From positions 1,860,001-1,924,000 of the forward strand of contig NZ_CP072377.1 of the NCBI RefSeq assembly GCF_018128225.1: a stretch of 64,000 bases of DNA. Reading direction: 5' to 3'. This DNA is from Leptotrichia sp. oral taxon 218 (GTDB taxonomy: Bacteria > Fusobacteriota > Fusobacteriia > Fusobacteriales > Leptotrichiaceae). This document shows positions 8,398-17,730 of the stretch, piece after piece (position 1 is the first letter of the stretch; each line of letters opens with the position of its first letter). The notes under the pieces are model-generated. The model made no database searches. It had not been told where the DNA came from and saw only the letters and a program-made list of their open reading frames with translations. The position numbers were made by a program, and so were the translations under genes.

Positions 8398-8655
8398 TAC
8401 TGCAAATAATGCTTTTTGAACTTTAGGACTTAATGTTTTAATATTTTTTAACAATATTTTTTTAACTTGATCAACATTTTTTCCTTTTAATGTTTTCATA
8501 GCTTTTGTGCAAACTCTTACTCTTACTTCGCTTCCATTAATATTTAAAAGCATTGTCTGCAAATTTGGTTTCCATATTCTTTTTGTAGCTTTGTGAGAGT
8601 GACTTACTCTATTTCCGTGGCTAACTTCTTTTCCAAAAACTTCACATCTTCTCAT
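8392..8655 (-). CDS. rpmB: 50S ribosomal protein L28
   Basis: 87 aa, slightly longer than the common 62-78. It begins MRRCEVFGKEVSHGNRVSHSH and continues KRIWKPNLQTM, both strong L28 signatures. Only one Cys of the N-terminal zinc-type CxxC remains (CEVF), so it is probably a zinc-free form. L28 binds 23S rRNA near the exit-site side of the large subunit. It is a single gene with an intrinsic terminator overlapping the stop and a hairpin in its leader (see 8667-8688). Confidence 0.94.
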   Translation of the reverse strand: MRRCEVFGKEVSHGNRVSHSHKATKRIWKPNLQTMLLNINGSEVRVRVCTKAMKTLKGKNVDQVKKILLKNIKTLSPKVQKALFAVK

Positions 8656-8666
8656 TGTTTTTCACC

Positions 8667-8688
8667 CTACTAAAATTAGTAGCTCCTT
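8667..8688 (-). promoter_or_regulatory. Leader hairpin between two ribosome-site candidates, rpmB
   Basis: Directly upstream of rpmB the leader reads AAGGAG, then the perfect 16-bp palindrome CTACTAATTTTAGTAG (8667-8682), then GGTGAAAAACA and ATG. Folding the palindrome would bring AAGGAG within reach of the start, or mask the second site GGGTG. It may modulate L28 translation; no protein ligand can be shown. Confidence 0.45.
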
Positions 8689-8874
8689 TCTTAATTTTAA
8701 ATATAGTTTTCACTATTTATAATTTTTAATTACTTAACTAATTTATTTTTTAGTTAAAATTCTTCATATATCGACCTATATTTTATCATATTTCTCAAAT
8801 TTTTACAAGTATTTTCCAAATATTAGATAAATAAAATTTTTTTATTTTTCAAAATATTTGTTCAATAATATTTT

Positions 8875-9264
8875 TTATTTTTTTTCAAAAAATTGCTTTA
8901 AATTTGGCGGAAAATAATTTGGTCCCTTTATAACTTTCCCGTCTTCTCGATAAATCGGATTTCCATTTTCGTCCAATTTACTAAGATTACTTCTGTGGAT
9001 TTCCTCAAAAACTTCATCAATCACATCTTGCATTCCGTGCTCAATAATTGTCCCGCAAAGAATGTAGAGCATATCTCCAAGTGCATCTGCCACTTCCACA
9101 ACATCTCCTTTTTTAGCCGCTTCCAAATATTCTCCATTTTCTTCAGCCATCAAGTCAAATCTCAATTTTTCCAATCCATCCTTTAATTTTCCAATTGGCT
9201 TTTCAGAATTTCCAAGTTTATAGATTCTATGAAATTCTTCTACACATTCTATCTTTCTTTTCAT
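8875..9264 (-). CDS. MazG-like NTP pyrophosphohydrolase
   Basis: 129 aa, all-alpha MazG/PRA-PH type. Metal-binding acids are visible as EENGEYLEA (about 40-48) and EVADALGDMLY (about 57-67), the two-part ExxE...ExxD arrangement of the superfamily. A C-terminal extension GPNYFPPNLKQFF is shared with the small single-domain members that hydrolyse non-canonical or surplus dNTPs. The substrate is not defined. It lies 27 bases before a membrane gene and is oriented with it. Confidence 0.82.
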   Translation of the reverse strand: MKRKIECVEEFHRIYKLGNSEKPIGKLKDGLEKLRFDLMAEENGEYLEAAKKGDVVEVADALGDMLYILCGTIIEHGMQDVIDEVFEEIHRSNLSKLDENGNPIYREDGKVIKGPNYFPPNLKQFFEKK

Positions 9265-9290
9265 ATATTTTTTTATTTCCCTTTCAAAAT

Positions 9291-9890
9291 TTATATTAAA
9301 ATCATCGTGCTTATTATAAGCAAAATCAGTATTTTCACAATATCCGTATACAAAACTGCCGCCACATAAAATCTTGTTTTCTCCAGAAATTCAGTTTCAT
9401 TATTTTCTAAAACTTTTATTTTTATCATTTTTTTTATTTTTTTTGAATCAAAAATTATTAAAATTATTACGAGAAATAACGATATTATTAGCAATATTAC
9501 AGGTAAAATTCCAATATTTTTCTGAAACAAAACTTTTATTACTGAAGAAAAAATTGATAAATTTAATCCAGTTAAAAGCGAATAAACTACAAAACTTGAC
9601 TTTATAATTTTTTTGCTTTTGTTAATTATAATTTTATACAAAAAAAATGTTAAAAAAATTTCTAAAATAATTATTGCAATAAATAAAAACGACATTTTAT
9701 CCAAAACTTGCTTCATCTTAAAAATATACATAATTTTATACATTTCAGCCTGTAAATTTAACATATGTGACAGCAGAATAGAAATCATTATTCCACAAAA
9801 CACCCAAATCTTACTGTTTGTAATTTCATCGTTAATAAATTTTTCCAAATCACCATTTAATTTATCTTGATTTAATTTATTATCCTGCAA
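9291..9890 (-). CDS. Membrane protein, diverged paralogue of the neighbouring BI-1 protein
   Basis: 199 aa with six hydrophobic segments. It is not obviously a named family alone, but FVVYSLLTGLNLSIFSSV matches FVIYSVLTGISFSVLF of the BI-1 protein encoded next to it, and the order of helices agrees, so it looks like a fast-evolving tandem duplicate. The final helix ends almost at the stop and lacks the charged C-terminus of the BI-1 copy. Function unknown; Bax-inhibitor-1 homologues in bacteria are proposed ion or calcium channels. Spacing to the upstream paralogue is about 90 bases. Confidence 0.6.
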   Translation of the reverse strand: MQDNKLNQDKLNGDLEKFINDEITNSKIWVFCGIMISILLSHMLNLQAEMYKIMYIFKMKQVLDKMSFLFIAIIILEIFLTFFLYKIIINKSKKIIKSSFVVYSLLTGLNLSIFSSVIKVLFQKNIGILPVILLIISLFLVIILIIFDSKKIKKMIKIKVLENNETEFLEKTRFYVAAVLYTDIVKILILLIISTMILI

Positions 9891-9983
9891 AATTTTCCCG
9901 CTTTCTAAAAAAGTAAAATTGCTTTAAAATCAGAAAAACTCCAACTTTAAAGCATTTTTTACATAAATATTTTTAAATATACT

Positions 9984-10745
9984 TTATTTTTTTCTTCCCA
10001 ATATTCTCAAAATATACAAGAACAAATTTATAAAGTCTAAATACAAATTTAACGCTCCCATAATTTCAATTTTATTAAGAATTTCCATATCGCCTTGTAC
10101 GGCGTGAGCAATTATATTACTTTTTATTCTATTTATATCAACAGCGATAAAAATAACAAATACAATTACTCCAAGAATTGTCGTAAACCAAACTACACCA
10201 TCACTTTTTAAAAATATATTTACTATACTTGCCAAAATAATTGTAATAAGACCCACAGTTGCAATACTTCCAAATTTTGTCAAATCTTCATTTGTGACAT
10301 AACCGTAAATCCCCAAAATCAAAAATAGTAGTGCAGTTACAGAAAACGCTGTGATTAAGATATTTAAGTCACCTGCAAAAAGAACTGAAAAACTTATTCC
10401 AGTGAGTACCGAATATATGACAAACATCAATTTTAAAACACTTGATGACACTTTATAAATTAAAAATGTAAATGCCAAAACTGTCACAACTTGCAAGACT
10501 ACAGATACTTTCACTAAACTTTCAAATGCTTCATAAGAAAACATTCCTTTGTAAGCTGCATTTATCACAAAAAATCCGGTAAGACCAGATAACACCAATC
10601 CAAGGACCATCCACAACACGCTTCCACGAACTTTTGAAGTAACTAATCTGTTTAAATCTTCATAAGTTGCAATTTGTGTTTCTTTTCCTTCGTTTTTATA
10701 TTCTTGTTTCAAAAAATCATTATCTTCATCATAATAATTATTCAT
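9984..10745 (-). CDS. Bax inhibitor-1 (YccA/UPF0005) family protein
   Basis: 253 aa with seven hydrophobic segments after a 40-residue acidic cytoplasmic N-terminus. YSVLTGISFSVLF, LGIYGYVTNEDLTKFGS and the closing NLYLDFINLFLYILRILG are typical of bacterial BI-1/YccA proteins, inner-membrane proteins linked to calcium leak or FtsH regulation. The ATG at 10745 has AGAGGTGA upstream; an earlier in-frame ATG three codons back has no better site. It precedes a diverged paralogue. Confidence 0.9.
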   Translation of the reverse strand: MNNYYDEDNDFLKQEYKNEGKETQIATYEDLNRLVTSKVRGSVLWMVLGLVLSGLTGFFVINAAYKGMFSYEAFESLVKVSVVLQVVTVLAFTFLIYKVSSSVLKLMFVIYSVLTGISFSVLFAGDLNILITAFSVTALLFLILGIYGYVTNEDLTKFGSIATVGLITIILASIVNIFLKSDGVVWFTTILGVIVFVIFIAVDINRIKSNIIAHAVQGDMEILNKIEIMGALNLYLDFINLFLYILRILGRKK

Positions 10746-10802
10746 AAAAATCACCTCTACTTTTATCTATCTAACAATTTTTTATAATTTTTTTAAATAA
10801 AA

Positions 10803-12713
10803 TTATTTTTTAAACGGAACTTTTGATTCTTCCAGCAAAATATTTAAAATTTCATCAACTGAAACATTTTTACTTTCTTGTGAACCAAATCTTCTAACAT
10901 TCACTTCATTATTCGCAACTTCATTTTTACCAATAATTAATTGTACTGGTATTTTTTGATCTCCATTTGCTTCCCTAATTTTGTATCCAATTTTTTCCAC
11001 TCTTGTGTCAAGTTCAACTCTAATTCCTGCATTTTGAAGTTTTTCAAACACTTCTTTTGCAAATGGAACTTGTTCATCAGAAATTGTCAAAATTCTCGCT
11101 TGAACTGGCGCTAACCAAGTAGGGAACGCTCCTGCATAATGTTCAATCAAAATTCCAAGGAATCTTTCTAAACTTCCGTACATTGCACGGTGAATCATTA
11201 CTGGTTCATGTTTTTCTCCATCTGCACCAATGTAGCTCATTTCAAATCTTTGTGGCAAGTTGAAATCTAGTTGGATTGTTCCACATTGCCAAATTCTTCC
11301 AATTGAATCTTTCATCTTAAAGTCAATTTTTGGACCGTAAAATGCTCCATCTCCAGGATTCAACTTGTAGTCAATTCCTTTATGTTCCAAAGCTGATTTT
11401 AAATTAGCTTCAGCCATTTCCCAAATTTCATCAGAACCAATTGCTTTATCTGGTTTTGTTGATAATTCAATATGATATTCAAATCCGAATAAAGTATAGA
11501 ATTTATCGTATAAATCAATAATTTCAATAATTTGTTCTTCAATTTGCTCTTTCGTACAGAAAACATGCGCATCATCTTGTGTAAATGCTCTAACTCTCAT
11601 AAGTCCGTGCAAAGCTCCACTAAATTCGTGTCTGTGAACAAGTCCCATTTCCCCGTATTTTAATGGCAAATCTTTGTATGAATGCAAGTTATTTTTGTAT
11701 GAAATTATTGAACCTGGACAGTTCATTGGTTTTATTGCATAAGTTTTTTCATCAATTACTGATGTATACATATTTTCTCTGTAATTAAACCAATGTCCAG
11801 AAATTTCCCAAAGTTCTCTATCCAGCATAATCGGTGTTTTAATTTCCTGATATCCTCTTTTTTTATGCTCAACTCTCCAAATTTCTTGCAATTTATTAAA
11901 CAATTCCACACCTTTTGGCATGAAGAATGGGAAACCTGGTCCATGTTCATCCAAGAAAAATAAGTTAAGCTGTTTTCCTAATTTTCTGTGATCCCTTCTT
12001 TCAGCTTCTTCCATCATTGTCAAATATTCATCCAGCTCTTTTTTAGATGCAAAAGCCACTCCGTAAATTCTTTGAAGCATTTTATTTTTAGAATCTCCAC
12101 GCCAGTAAGCTCCAGCAGTTGACATTAATTTAAACGCTTTTAAATATCCAGTTGATGGAACATGTGTTCCACGGCATAAGTCCACAAATTCTCCCTGTTT
12201 ATAAATACTGACTTTATCAACTCCCAAGTCATCAATTATTTCAACTTTATAAGTTTCACCTTTTTCAGCAAAGAATTTTTTAGCTTCTTCAGCACTCATT
12301 TCGCTTCTTTCAAAAGGATAATTTTCTTTTACTATTTTTTTCATTTCTTCTTCGATTTTTGCTAAATCTTCTTCAGTAAAAGGTCTTTCAGGATCAAAGT
12401 CATAAAAAAATCCATTTTCTACAACAGGCCCTATTGTAACTTTTGTATTTGGGAATAATCTTTGCACAGCCTGAGCCATTATGTGAGCCGCACTATGTCT
12501 AATTATTTCTATTCCTTCTTCGCTAGTATTTGTTATTAGCTGTATATTTCCTGATTTTTCAATTATGTACGAAGGATCTACTTGGGTTCCATCAATCATA
12601 GCTCCTACAGTTGCTTTACCTAAACTAGAACCGATCGTTTTTGCAAATTCCACTACTGTCATTGGTTTTTCTAGCTGTCTTTTGCTACCATCAGGTAATA
12701 TCATTTCTATCAT
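10803..12713 (-). CDS. thrS: Threonyl-tRNA synthetase
   Basis: About 636 aa, full length. Order: TGS domain (MILPDGSKR...), editing domain with HSAAHIMAQAVQ and later CRGTHVPSTG, class II catalytic core (motif 2 around YRENMYTSVIDEK...MNCPGSII, motif 3 GSLERFLGILIEHYAGAFP), and the anticodon-binding domain at the end. Zinc ligands Cys/His are in MNCPGS and the later HR-containing segments. Position 12713 is chosen because AAGGAG would overlap the GTG at 12725. No T-box leader is apparent in the short upstream gap. It charges tRNA-Thr, one of whose genes (TGT) is in this window. Confidence 0.97.
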   Translation of the reverse strand: MIEMILPDGSKRQLEKPMTVVEFAKTIGSSLGKATVGAMIDGTQVDPSYIIEKSGNIQLITNTSEEGIEIIRHSAAHIMAQAVQRLFPNTKVTIGPVVENGFFYDFDPERPFTEEDLAKIEEEMKKIVKENYPFERSEMSAEEAKKFFAEKGETYKVEIIDDLGVDKVSIYKQGEFVDLCRGTHVPSTGYLKAFKLMSTAGAYWRGDSKNKMLQRIYGVAFASKKELDEYLTMMEEAERRDHRKLGKQLNLFFLDEHGPGFPFFMPKGVELFNKLQEIWRVEHKKRGYQEIKTPIMLDRELWEISGHWFNYRENMYTSVIDEKTYAIKPMNCPGSIISYKNNLHSYKDLPLKYGEMGLVHRHEFSGALHGLMRVRAFTQDDAHVFCTKEQIEEQIIEIIDLYDKFYTLFGFEYHIELSTKPDKAIGSDEIWEMAEANLKSALEHKGIDYKLNPGDGAFYGPKIDFKMKDSIGRIWQCGTIQLDFNLPQRFEMSYIGADGEKHEPVMIHRAMYGSLERFLGILIEHYAGAFPTWLAPVQARILTISDEQVPFAKEVFEKLQNAGIRVELDTRVEKIGYKIREANGDQKIPVQLIIGKNEVANNEVNVRRFGSQESKNVSVDEILNILLEESKVPFKK

Positions 12714-12804
12714 TATTTCATCCACTCCTTCTTTTTTATCTTATCTTCTTATTTTTTGTTATTGTTTATTATAATACAATTGAAAAGTTTTTTCAACTTA
12801 AAAT

Positions 12805-13266
12805 TTACCCCAAAATATATCCTTTGAATAAAAAACTCATAACTATTCCTAAAACAGTTCCCCAAAACACTTCTCGTGGCGTATGTCCCAAAAGTTCCTT
12901 AAATTTTTCGTTTATTATTTCTATTCCTTCTTTATGTTCTATCGCTCCTATTAGTTTATTTAAAGCTCTTGCATGTTTTCCAGCTTGGCGTCTAACTCCA
13001 GTTGCATCGTATAAAACAATTCCAGCAAACACTGCTGAAATAGCAAATTCTAAAGAAGCAGCACCTTTTAGTAAGAATACTCCTGTTACTAGTGAAACAA
13101 CTGTTGAAGCGTGAGAACTTGGCATTCCACCAGTTTGAATTAATCGTCCCCACTGTGGTCTTCTTCCCTTAAATATTGGAAAAAAAACTTTGTAAAATTG
13201 TGCTGAAAGGCAAGATATCGCCGCAACATCTAAAAGTCTATTTCCAAACAATACTCCTGCGCTCAT
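12805..13266 (-). CDS. Divergent PAP2 family protein (DUF212/YuiD)
   Basis: 153 aa, four membrane segments. GRRPQWGRLIQTGGMPSSHAS is the modified phosphatase loop of the YuiD/DUF212 family, which resembles PAP2 lipid phosphatases (PSSH motif) but is shorter. DATGVRRQAGKHA follows as the second conserved block. Likely an inner-membrane lipid-phosphate enzyme; substrate unproven. It stands between thrS and yhbY on the same strand. The upstream gap to 13388 is a simple TTTAATTTC-like repeat. Confidence 0.86.
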   Translation of the reverse strand: MSAGVLFGNRLLDVAAISCLSAQFYKVFFPIFKGRRPQWGRLIQTGGMPSSHASTVVSLVTGVFLLKGAASLEFAISAVFAGIVLYDATGVRRQAGKHARALNKLIGAIEHKEGIEIINEKFKELLGHTPREVFWGTVLGIVMSFLFKGYILG

Positions 13267-13388
13267 CTTTTTTTCCTTTTCTTTTTTTCTGTTTTCTCTT
13301 CTCTTCTTTTTAATTTTTTTTAATTTCTTTTAATTTCTTTTAATTTCTTTTCTTCACTTCTATTTTATTTTTTATTTTTTAAATTCTT

Positions 13389-13727
13389 TTATTTTTTGTT
13401 TTTTTTCTTTTTAAATTCATTAAATTCAGGTGTAATTATCGCATCTTTTGAATTTTTAGGTTTAAAAAATATAAGCACATTTCCAATTTTATCTACAAAA
13501 ATTGACTTTGTATCTTTTGCAATTTCACTTGCTGACTCTCTATCTAATTCTACTGATGAATTTTGTAATATTTTTACTTTTATTAATTCTCGTTTCTTTA
13601 CAACTTCAGAAATACTCTTTAAAACATTTTCATCTATTCCTTCTTTTCCGATTCTTACAATCGGCTCAAGATTGTGTGCCAATTTTCTCAAAAAAGCTCT
13701 TTCTCTACTTGAAAGTTGCTGTACCAT
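13389..13727 (-). CDS. yhbY: YhbY-like CRM-domain RNA-binding protein
   Basis: 112 aa. LSSRERAFLRKLAHNLEPIVRIGKEGI is the canonical start of the CRS1-YhbY (CRM) domain; ELIKVKILQNSS completes the IF3-like fold. Bacterial members associate with pre-50S particles. A lysine-rich tail (EFKKKKNKK) adds charge. It lies 18 bases after the RNase J stop and probably shares its mRNA, grouping two RNA-metabolism genes. Confidence 0.9.
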   Translation of the reverse strand: MVQQLSSRERAFLRKLAHNLEPIVRIGKEGIDENVLKSISEVVKKRELIKVKILQNSSVELDRESASEIAKDTKSIFVDKIGNVLIFFKPKNSKDAIITPEFNEFKKKKNKK

Positions 13728-13745
13728 TTTATATTATCTCCTTTC

Positions 13746-15632
13746 TTAATTATCCATAATTATTGGTAAAATTATTGGATCTCTGTCAGTTTCCTTCAAC
13801 AAGAAATCTCCAACTTTTATTCTAATTCTCTGTTTTATTTTTCCAATTTCTTTAACTTTTTCACTCTGTAAAACAGAAAGTTCTTTTTTCACCAATTCTT
13901 TTGTCCTAGAAAGCAGACTTTCTGCATCTTTGTTGTAGACAAATCCTCTTGTGACAAGTTCTATATTTTCGTTAAAAGTTCCATTTTTGTATTTTAAAAT
14001 TGAAATAATTACTATTCCATCATCGGCTAAATTTTGTCTATCTTTTAAGACAGCATTTCCAATGTCCCCAATTCCAAATCCATCAATAAATGTCGCTCCA
14101 CTTGGCACTTTTCCAACTTGTCTAAATGCTCTTTTAGAAAGTTCTAATTTTGCTCCATTTTCAACTAAAAGAACATTTTTTTCTTCAACTCCTACAGCAA
14201 CTGCCAATTCTTTATGTTTTTTAATCATTGCATATTCTCCGTGAACTGGCATGAAAAATTTTGGTTTCACAAGATTTATCATAAGTTTTTGTTCTTCTTG
14301 ACAACCGTGTCCAGACACATGAATTCCAACTCCTTTTTCAAACACGACATTGGCATCCCGTTTCATCAATTGATTAATATTTTTTGTTGCAGCCTTTTCA
14401 TTTCCTGGAATAGGTGTTGCAGAAATTACAACAGTATCCCCCTGTCTTAGAGTTATGTGTTTATGAGTTCCGTTTGCAATTCTGGACAATGCTGCAAGTG
14501 GCTCTCCTTGAGTTCCAGTACACAAAATAAGAACTTTATTTGCTGGATGTGTCTCAACTTTTTCAATATCTATCATTATATCTTTTGGAAGTTTCAAATA
14601 TCCCAAATTTGAACAAATCTCAAATATTTTAATCATGCTTCTTCCATCAATTGCAATTTTTCTTCCGTGAGAATGAGCAATATTTACAATTTGCTGCAAT
14701 CTATGCACATGAGATGCAAATGCCGCAAGTATTATTCTTCCTTTAGCTTTTGAAAACTCATCTTTTAAACTTTCTCCAACGGTTCTTTCAGACGGTGTAA
14801 ATCCAGGAATTTGTGCATTTGTACTATCTGACAAAAGCAAGTCTATTCCTTCTTCTCCAAGTTGCGCAAGTCTTCCAAAGTCGAACCCTTCTCCATTGAC
14901 AGGTGTTAAATCCACTTTAAAATCTCCCGAATGTAAAATTGTCGCAGCAGGAGTTTTTATGCAAATGGCGTAACAATCAGCAATACTGTGTGTAACACTT
15001 ATAAATTCCACCGTAAAATATTTTGAAATCTTTAAAATATTTCTTCCAGTTATAACTTTCTCTTTTGGAAGTTTCGCATCCTTTTTCTCAAATTTAGCTT
15101 TTGCAAGTGCAAGTGTTAGTTTTCCACCATACATCGGTATATTTTCTGTTCCCAATTTTTGGTAAAAATACGGCACCGCTCCAATATGATCTTCGTGTCC
15201 ATGTGTTAAAAGCAAAGCTTTTATTTTATTTCTATTCGCTTCTAAATATGCAAAATCAGGTATTATAACATCAATTCCCAAATGTTCATCCTCTGGAAAT
15301 GTAAGTCCGGCATCCACCACAACTATTTCGTCTTTATACTGAAATGCCGTCATATTTTTCCCAACTTCTTCCAATCCGCCTAATGGGATTACATACATTT
15401 TTTCATCTCTTGCCTCATCTTTGAAACTTCTTTTGTCAACATGTCTATTTCTATTGTTCGCAAGTGGAACATATCTTGTTTCGTTTTTTTCATCTAAATG
15501 TCTTCTATTCGTACTTTTTCTTCTAAATCTCTTTAAATTAGATTTTATTTTATTAGTATCTTCTTTTTTAGAAAAATATCTTTTTATTGTTGAATTTAAA
15601 CTTCCTGCTTCTCTTCTTTCTTTATCTGACAT
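13746..15632 (-). CDS. rnj: Ribonuclease J
   Basis: 628 aa. A basic N-terminal extension of about 75 residues precedes the metallo-beta-lactamase core: LTHGHEDHIGAVPY (zinc ligands), LHSGDFKVD and later SGHGCQEEQ of the beta-CASP part, then the C-terminal domain. RNase J combines endonuclease and 5'-3' exonuclease activity in rRNA maturation and mRNA decay; this is the Firmicutes-type enzyme, found in Fusobacteria as well. It is the first gene of a short operon with yhbY. The GTG/ATG start at MSDKERR has AGGAGGTG upstream. Confidence 0.95.
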   Translation of the reverse strand: MSDKERREAGSLNSTIKRYFSKKEDTNKIKSNLKRFRRKSTNRRHLDEKNETRYVPLANNRNRHVDKRSFKDEARDEKMYVIPLGGLEEVGKNMTAFQYKDEIVVVDAGLTFPEDEHLGIDVIIPDFAYLEANRNKIKALLLTHGHEDHIGAVPYFYQKLGTENIPMYGGKLTLALAKAKFEKKDAKLPKEKVITGRNILKISKYFTVEFISVTHSIADCYAICIKTPAATILHSGDFKVDLTPVNGEGFDFGRLAQLGEEGIDLLLSDSTNAQIPGFTPSERTVGESLKDEFSKAKGRIILAAFASHVHRLQQIVNIAHSHGRKIAIDGRSMIKIFEICSNLGYLKLPKDIMIDIEKVETHPANKVLILCTGTQGEPLAALSRIANGTHKHITLRQGDTVVISATPIPGNEKAATKNINQLMKRDANVVFEKGVGIHVSGHGCQEEQKLMINLVKPKFFMPVHGEYAMIKKHKELAVAVGVEEKNVLLVENGAKLELSKRAFRQVGKVPSGATFIDGFGIGDIGNAVLKDRQNLADDGIVIISILKYKNGTFNENIELVTRGFVYNKDAESLLSRTKELVKKELSVLQSEKVKEIGKIKQRIRIKVGDFLLKETDRDPIILPIIMDN

Positions 15633-15683
15633 TTAGTAAACACCTCCTCACTTTATTTTTTTATATTTTTATATTTTCAAATT

Positions 15684-17675
15684 TTATCCTTTTTTATTTC
15701 CATTATTTCCATTATTTTTATCATTTTCGTTATTTTTATTATTTTTGCTATTTTTATTATCATCTTGTGTTTTATCTTTATCTTTTTGTTTTACTTTTAA
15801 AACATATTTTTCTCTATATTTATTTATAAAGACTCTAGCCATTTCTCCAGAGGCGACTCCACCATATCCTCCACCTTCTACAACCGAAACAAATACAATT
15901 TGTGGTTTATCTGATGGAAAATATCCAGCTATCCACGAGTGATTATCTCCAAATCCAGAATTTTGTGCCGTACCTGTTTTAGCAGAAACAGGATAACCGT
16001 CTATTCTAAGTATTTTCGCTGTTCCACCTGAACCCATTACTGGCAGTCTCAATGCATTTTGCAACAATTTTATTGTCTTTGGACTTACATTTAATTTTCT
16101 CGAAAATTTTGGCTGATTTACCTCAACTTTTCCGTTATAAGTTACAAATCTGTCTACAACAGTTGGTTTTAACTGCACACCGTTATTTGCAATTGTCTGA
16201 TAAACTGAAGCAATTTGTATTGGTGTAACAAGCACATAACCTTGTCCTATTGACATATTGATTAAATCTCCTGGAAGCCATTTTTGATCTTGTTTTTTCT
16301 TAAATCTTTTCTTTTTCCATTCAGGACTTGGCAATGTTCCCGTAGATTCTCCAGGTATGTCAATTCCTGTTTTTTGACCGATTCCATATTCTTTAGCATA
16401 TTTATCAATATTTTTTATTCCAGCTTTTTGAGAAAATACATAATAGTATGTATTTACTGATTCTTCGATAGATTTGGCAAAGTTAGTTATACCATGTCCA
16501 GCTTTATGCGAATCTCTAAATACTGAACCTCCAAATCTATATTGTCCTGTAGAATTTACTGTTGCATACGGAGAAATTCCAGATTCCAATATTCCTGTAC
16601 CAGTTACTGCCTTAAATGTCGATCCAGGAGGATAAAGTCCTGCAATTCCTTTGTTTACAAGTGGTTTTGATTTAGAATTTACCAAAGCGTTCCACTGAGC
16701 TCCAGGAATTTTTGAACTCATCAAATTCAAGCTTATTTCAGGATTGCTTACAAAAGTAACTATTTTCCCAGTTTTCGCTTCCATTGCAATAAATGCACCA
16801 GTTTTCCCGCTAAATGCTTCTGTCATAGCTTTTTGCAAGTCAAAGTCGAGTGACAAATATACATTTTTTCCAGCAATACTTTCGTTTGTGGAAATTTGTC
16901 TTATTATATTCCCCTTTGCATCAACTTCAATACTCTCTTTTCCATCCTGACCTTTCATCTCTTTGTCATAAGAACGCTCAACACCTTTTTTCCCAATTAG
17001 GTCACTATTTTGATAACCTTTGTCTTTTAACTCGTTATATTCTTTTTCACTTATCGGTTTTACATAACCTATAACATGAGATGCTATTGTGTCTTCAGGA
17101 TAAAATCTCTTATTATATTCAACTATGTCAATTCTATCGTTATCCAATTTTTCAATAGCCTTTAATGCAACATTTTTGTCCAAATCCTCAATAACCAATA
17201 TTTTTTTATCCGTTCCAAGTCTTTGCTCTTTAAAAAATTTATCAATTATGTCGTCCAAATTTGTTCCAGTCACTTCATTAATTTTTTTAATATCAAGCAT
17301 TGTCTCTTCCAAGTCCTTAGCTTTTTTCTTTTTCTCACTTGAAAGTCTTGCATGAATTTGCTCTGGATTCATATTTTTCATTTCTTTCAATATTTTTACA
17401 TCATTTGCATCAAGCGTTTTTGTCCCAATGTGAACCAATTGATATCCTGTCATATTTTTTGCAAGTAAATGACCTTCTCTATCGTAAATTTCACCACGGT
17501 TAGCTTTTATTATATTTGTTCTAATTCTATTTTGCTGTGCTCTTTCTTCATATTTAGAAGCTTCTAAAATTTGTAAAATAAATAATTTTGAAATTAATAC
17601 TAAAAATCCTATTCCTACAAGCATAATAAAAGCAATAAACCTTGGATTTTTTTCTTCCTTGTCTAATTCTCTCAT
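15684..17675 (-). CDS. mrdA: Penicillin-binding protein 2 (elongasome transpeptidase)
   Basis: 663 aa: one N-terminal membrane anchor (FIAFIMLVGIGFLVLIS), the pedestal domain starting NRIRTNIIKANRGEIYDR, and the transpeptidase domain with GSTFKAV (active Ser), SVN and SAKTGTAQN motifs. It cross-links peptidoglycan during side-wall growth. The last 30 residues are a low-complexity tail of Lys, Asn, Asp and Gly encoded by an AAT/AAC-rich repeat; such tails are unusual in PBP2. rodA and mreBCD are not adjacent. Confidence 0.94.
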   Translation of the reverse strand: MRELDKEEKNPRFIAFIMLVGIGFLVLISKLFILQILEASKYEERAQQNRIRTNIIKANRGEIYDREGHLLAKNMTGYQLVHIGTKTLDANDVKILKEMKNMNPEQIHARLSSEKKKKAKDLEETMLDIKKINEVTGTNLDDIIDKFFKEQRLGTDKKILVIEDLDKNVALKAIEKLDNDRIDIVEYNKRFYPEDTIASHVIGYVKPISEKEYNELKDKGYQNSDLIGKKGVERSYDKEMKGQDGKESIEVDAKGNIIRQISTNESIAGKNVYLSLDFDLQKAMTEAFSGKTGAFIAMEAKTGKIVTFVSNPEISLNLMSSKIPGAQWNALVNSKSKPLVNKGIAGLYPPGSTFKAVTGTGILESGISPYATVNSTGQYRFGGSVFRDSHKAGHGITNFAKSIEESVNTYYYVFSQKAGIKNIDKYAKEYGIGQKTGIDIPGESTGTLPSPEWKKKRFKKKQDQKWLPGDLINMSIGQGYVLVTPIQIASVYQTIANNGVQLKPTVVDRFVTYNGKVEVNQPKFSRKLNVSPKTIKLLQNALRLPVMGSGGTAKILRIDGYPVSAKTGTAQNSGFGDNHSWIAGYFPSDKPQIVFVSVVEGGGYGGVASGEMARVFINKYREKYVLKVKQKDKDKTQDDNKNSKNNKNNENDKNNGNNGNKKG

Positions 17676-17730
17676 TTTTTTTCCTTCTTTTTTTGCCTTG
17701 TCTTTATTTTTTTATTTATTTTAAAATATT

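Noticed and set aside
12641-13114. 157-aa plus-strand frame antisense to the DUF212 gene
   Set aside because: Hydrophobic shadow of the real minus-strand gene, without start signals.
13396-13749. 117-aa plus-strand frame opposite yhbY
   Set aside because: Antisense shadow; the minus-strand CRM domain is clear.
15660-15780. Possible CRISPR or short tandem array from the TTATTT repeats near the end of mrdA
   Set aside because: This is the AAT/AAC-rich codon repeat for the PBP2 tail; there are no unique spacers. No CRISPR array was found in the window.
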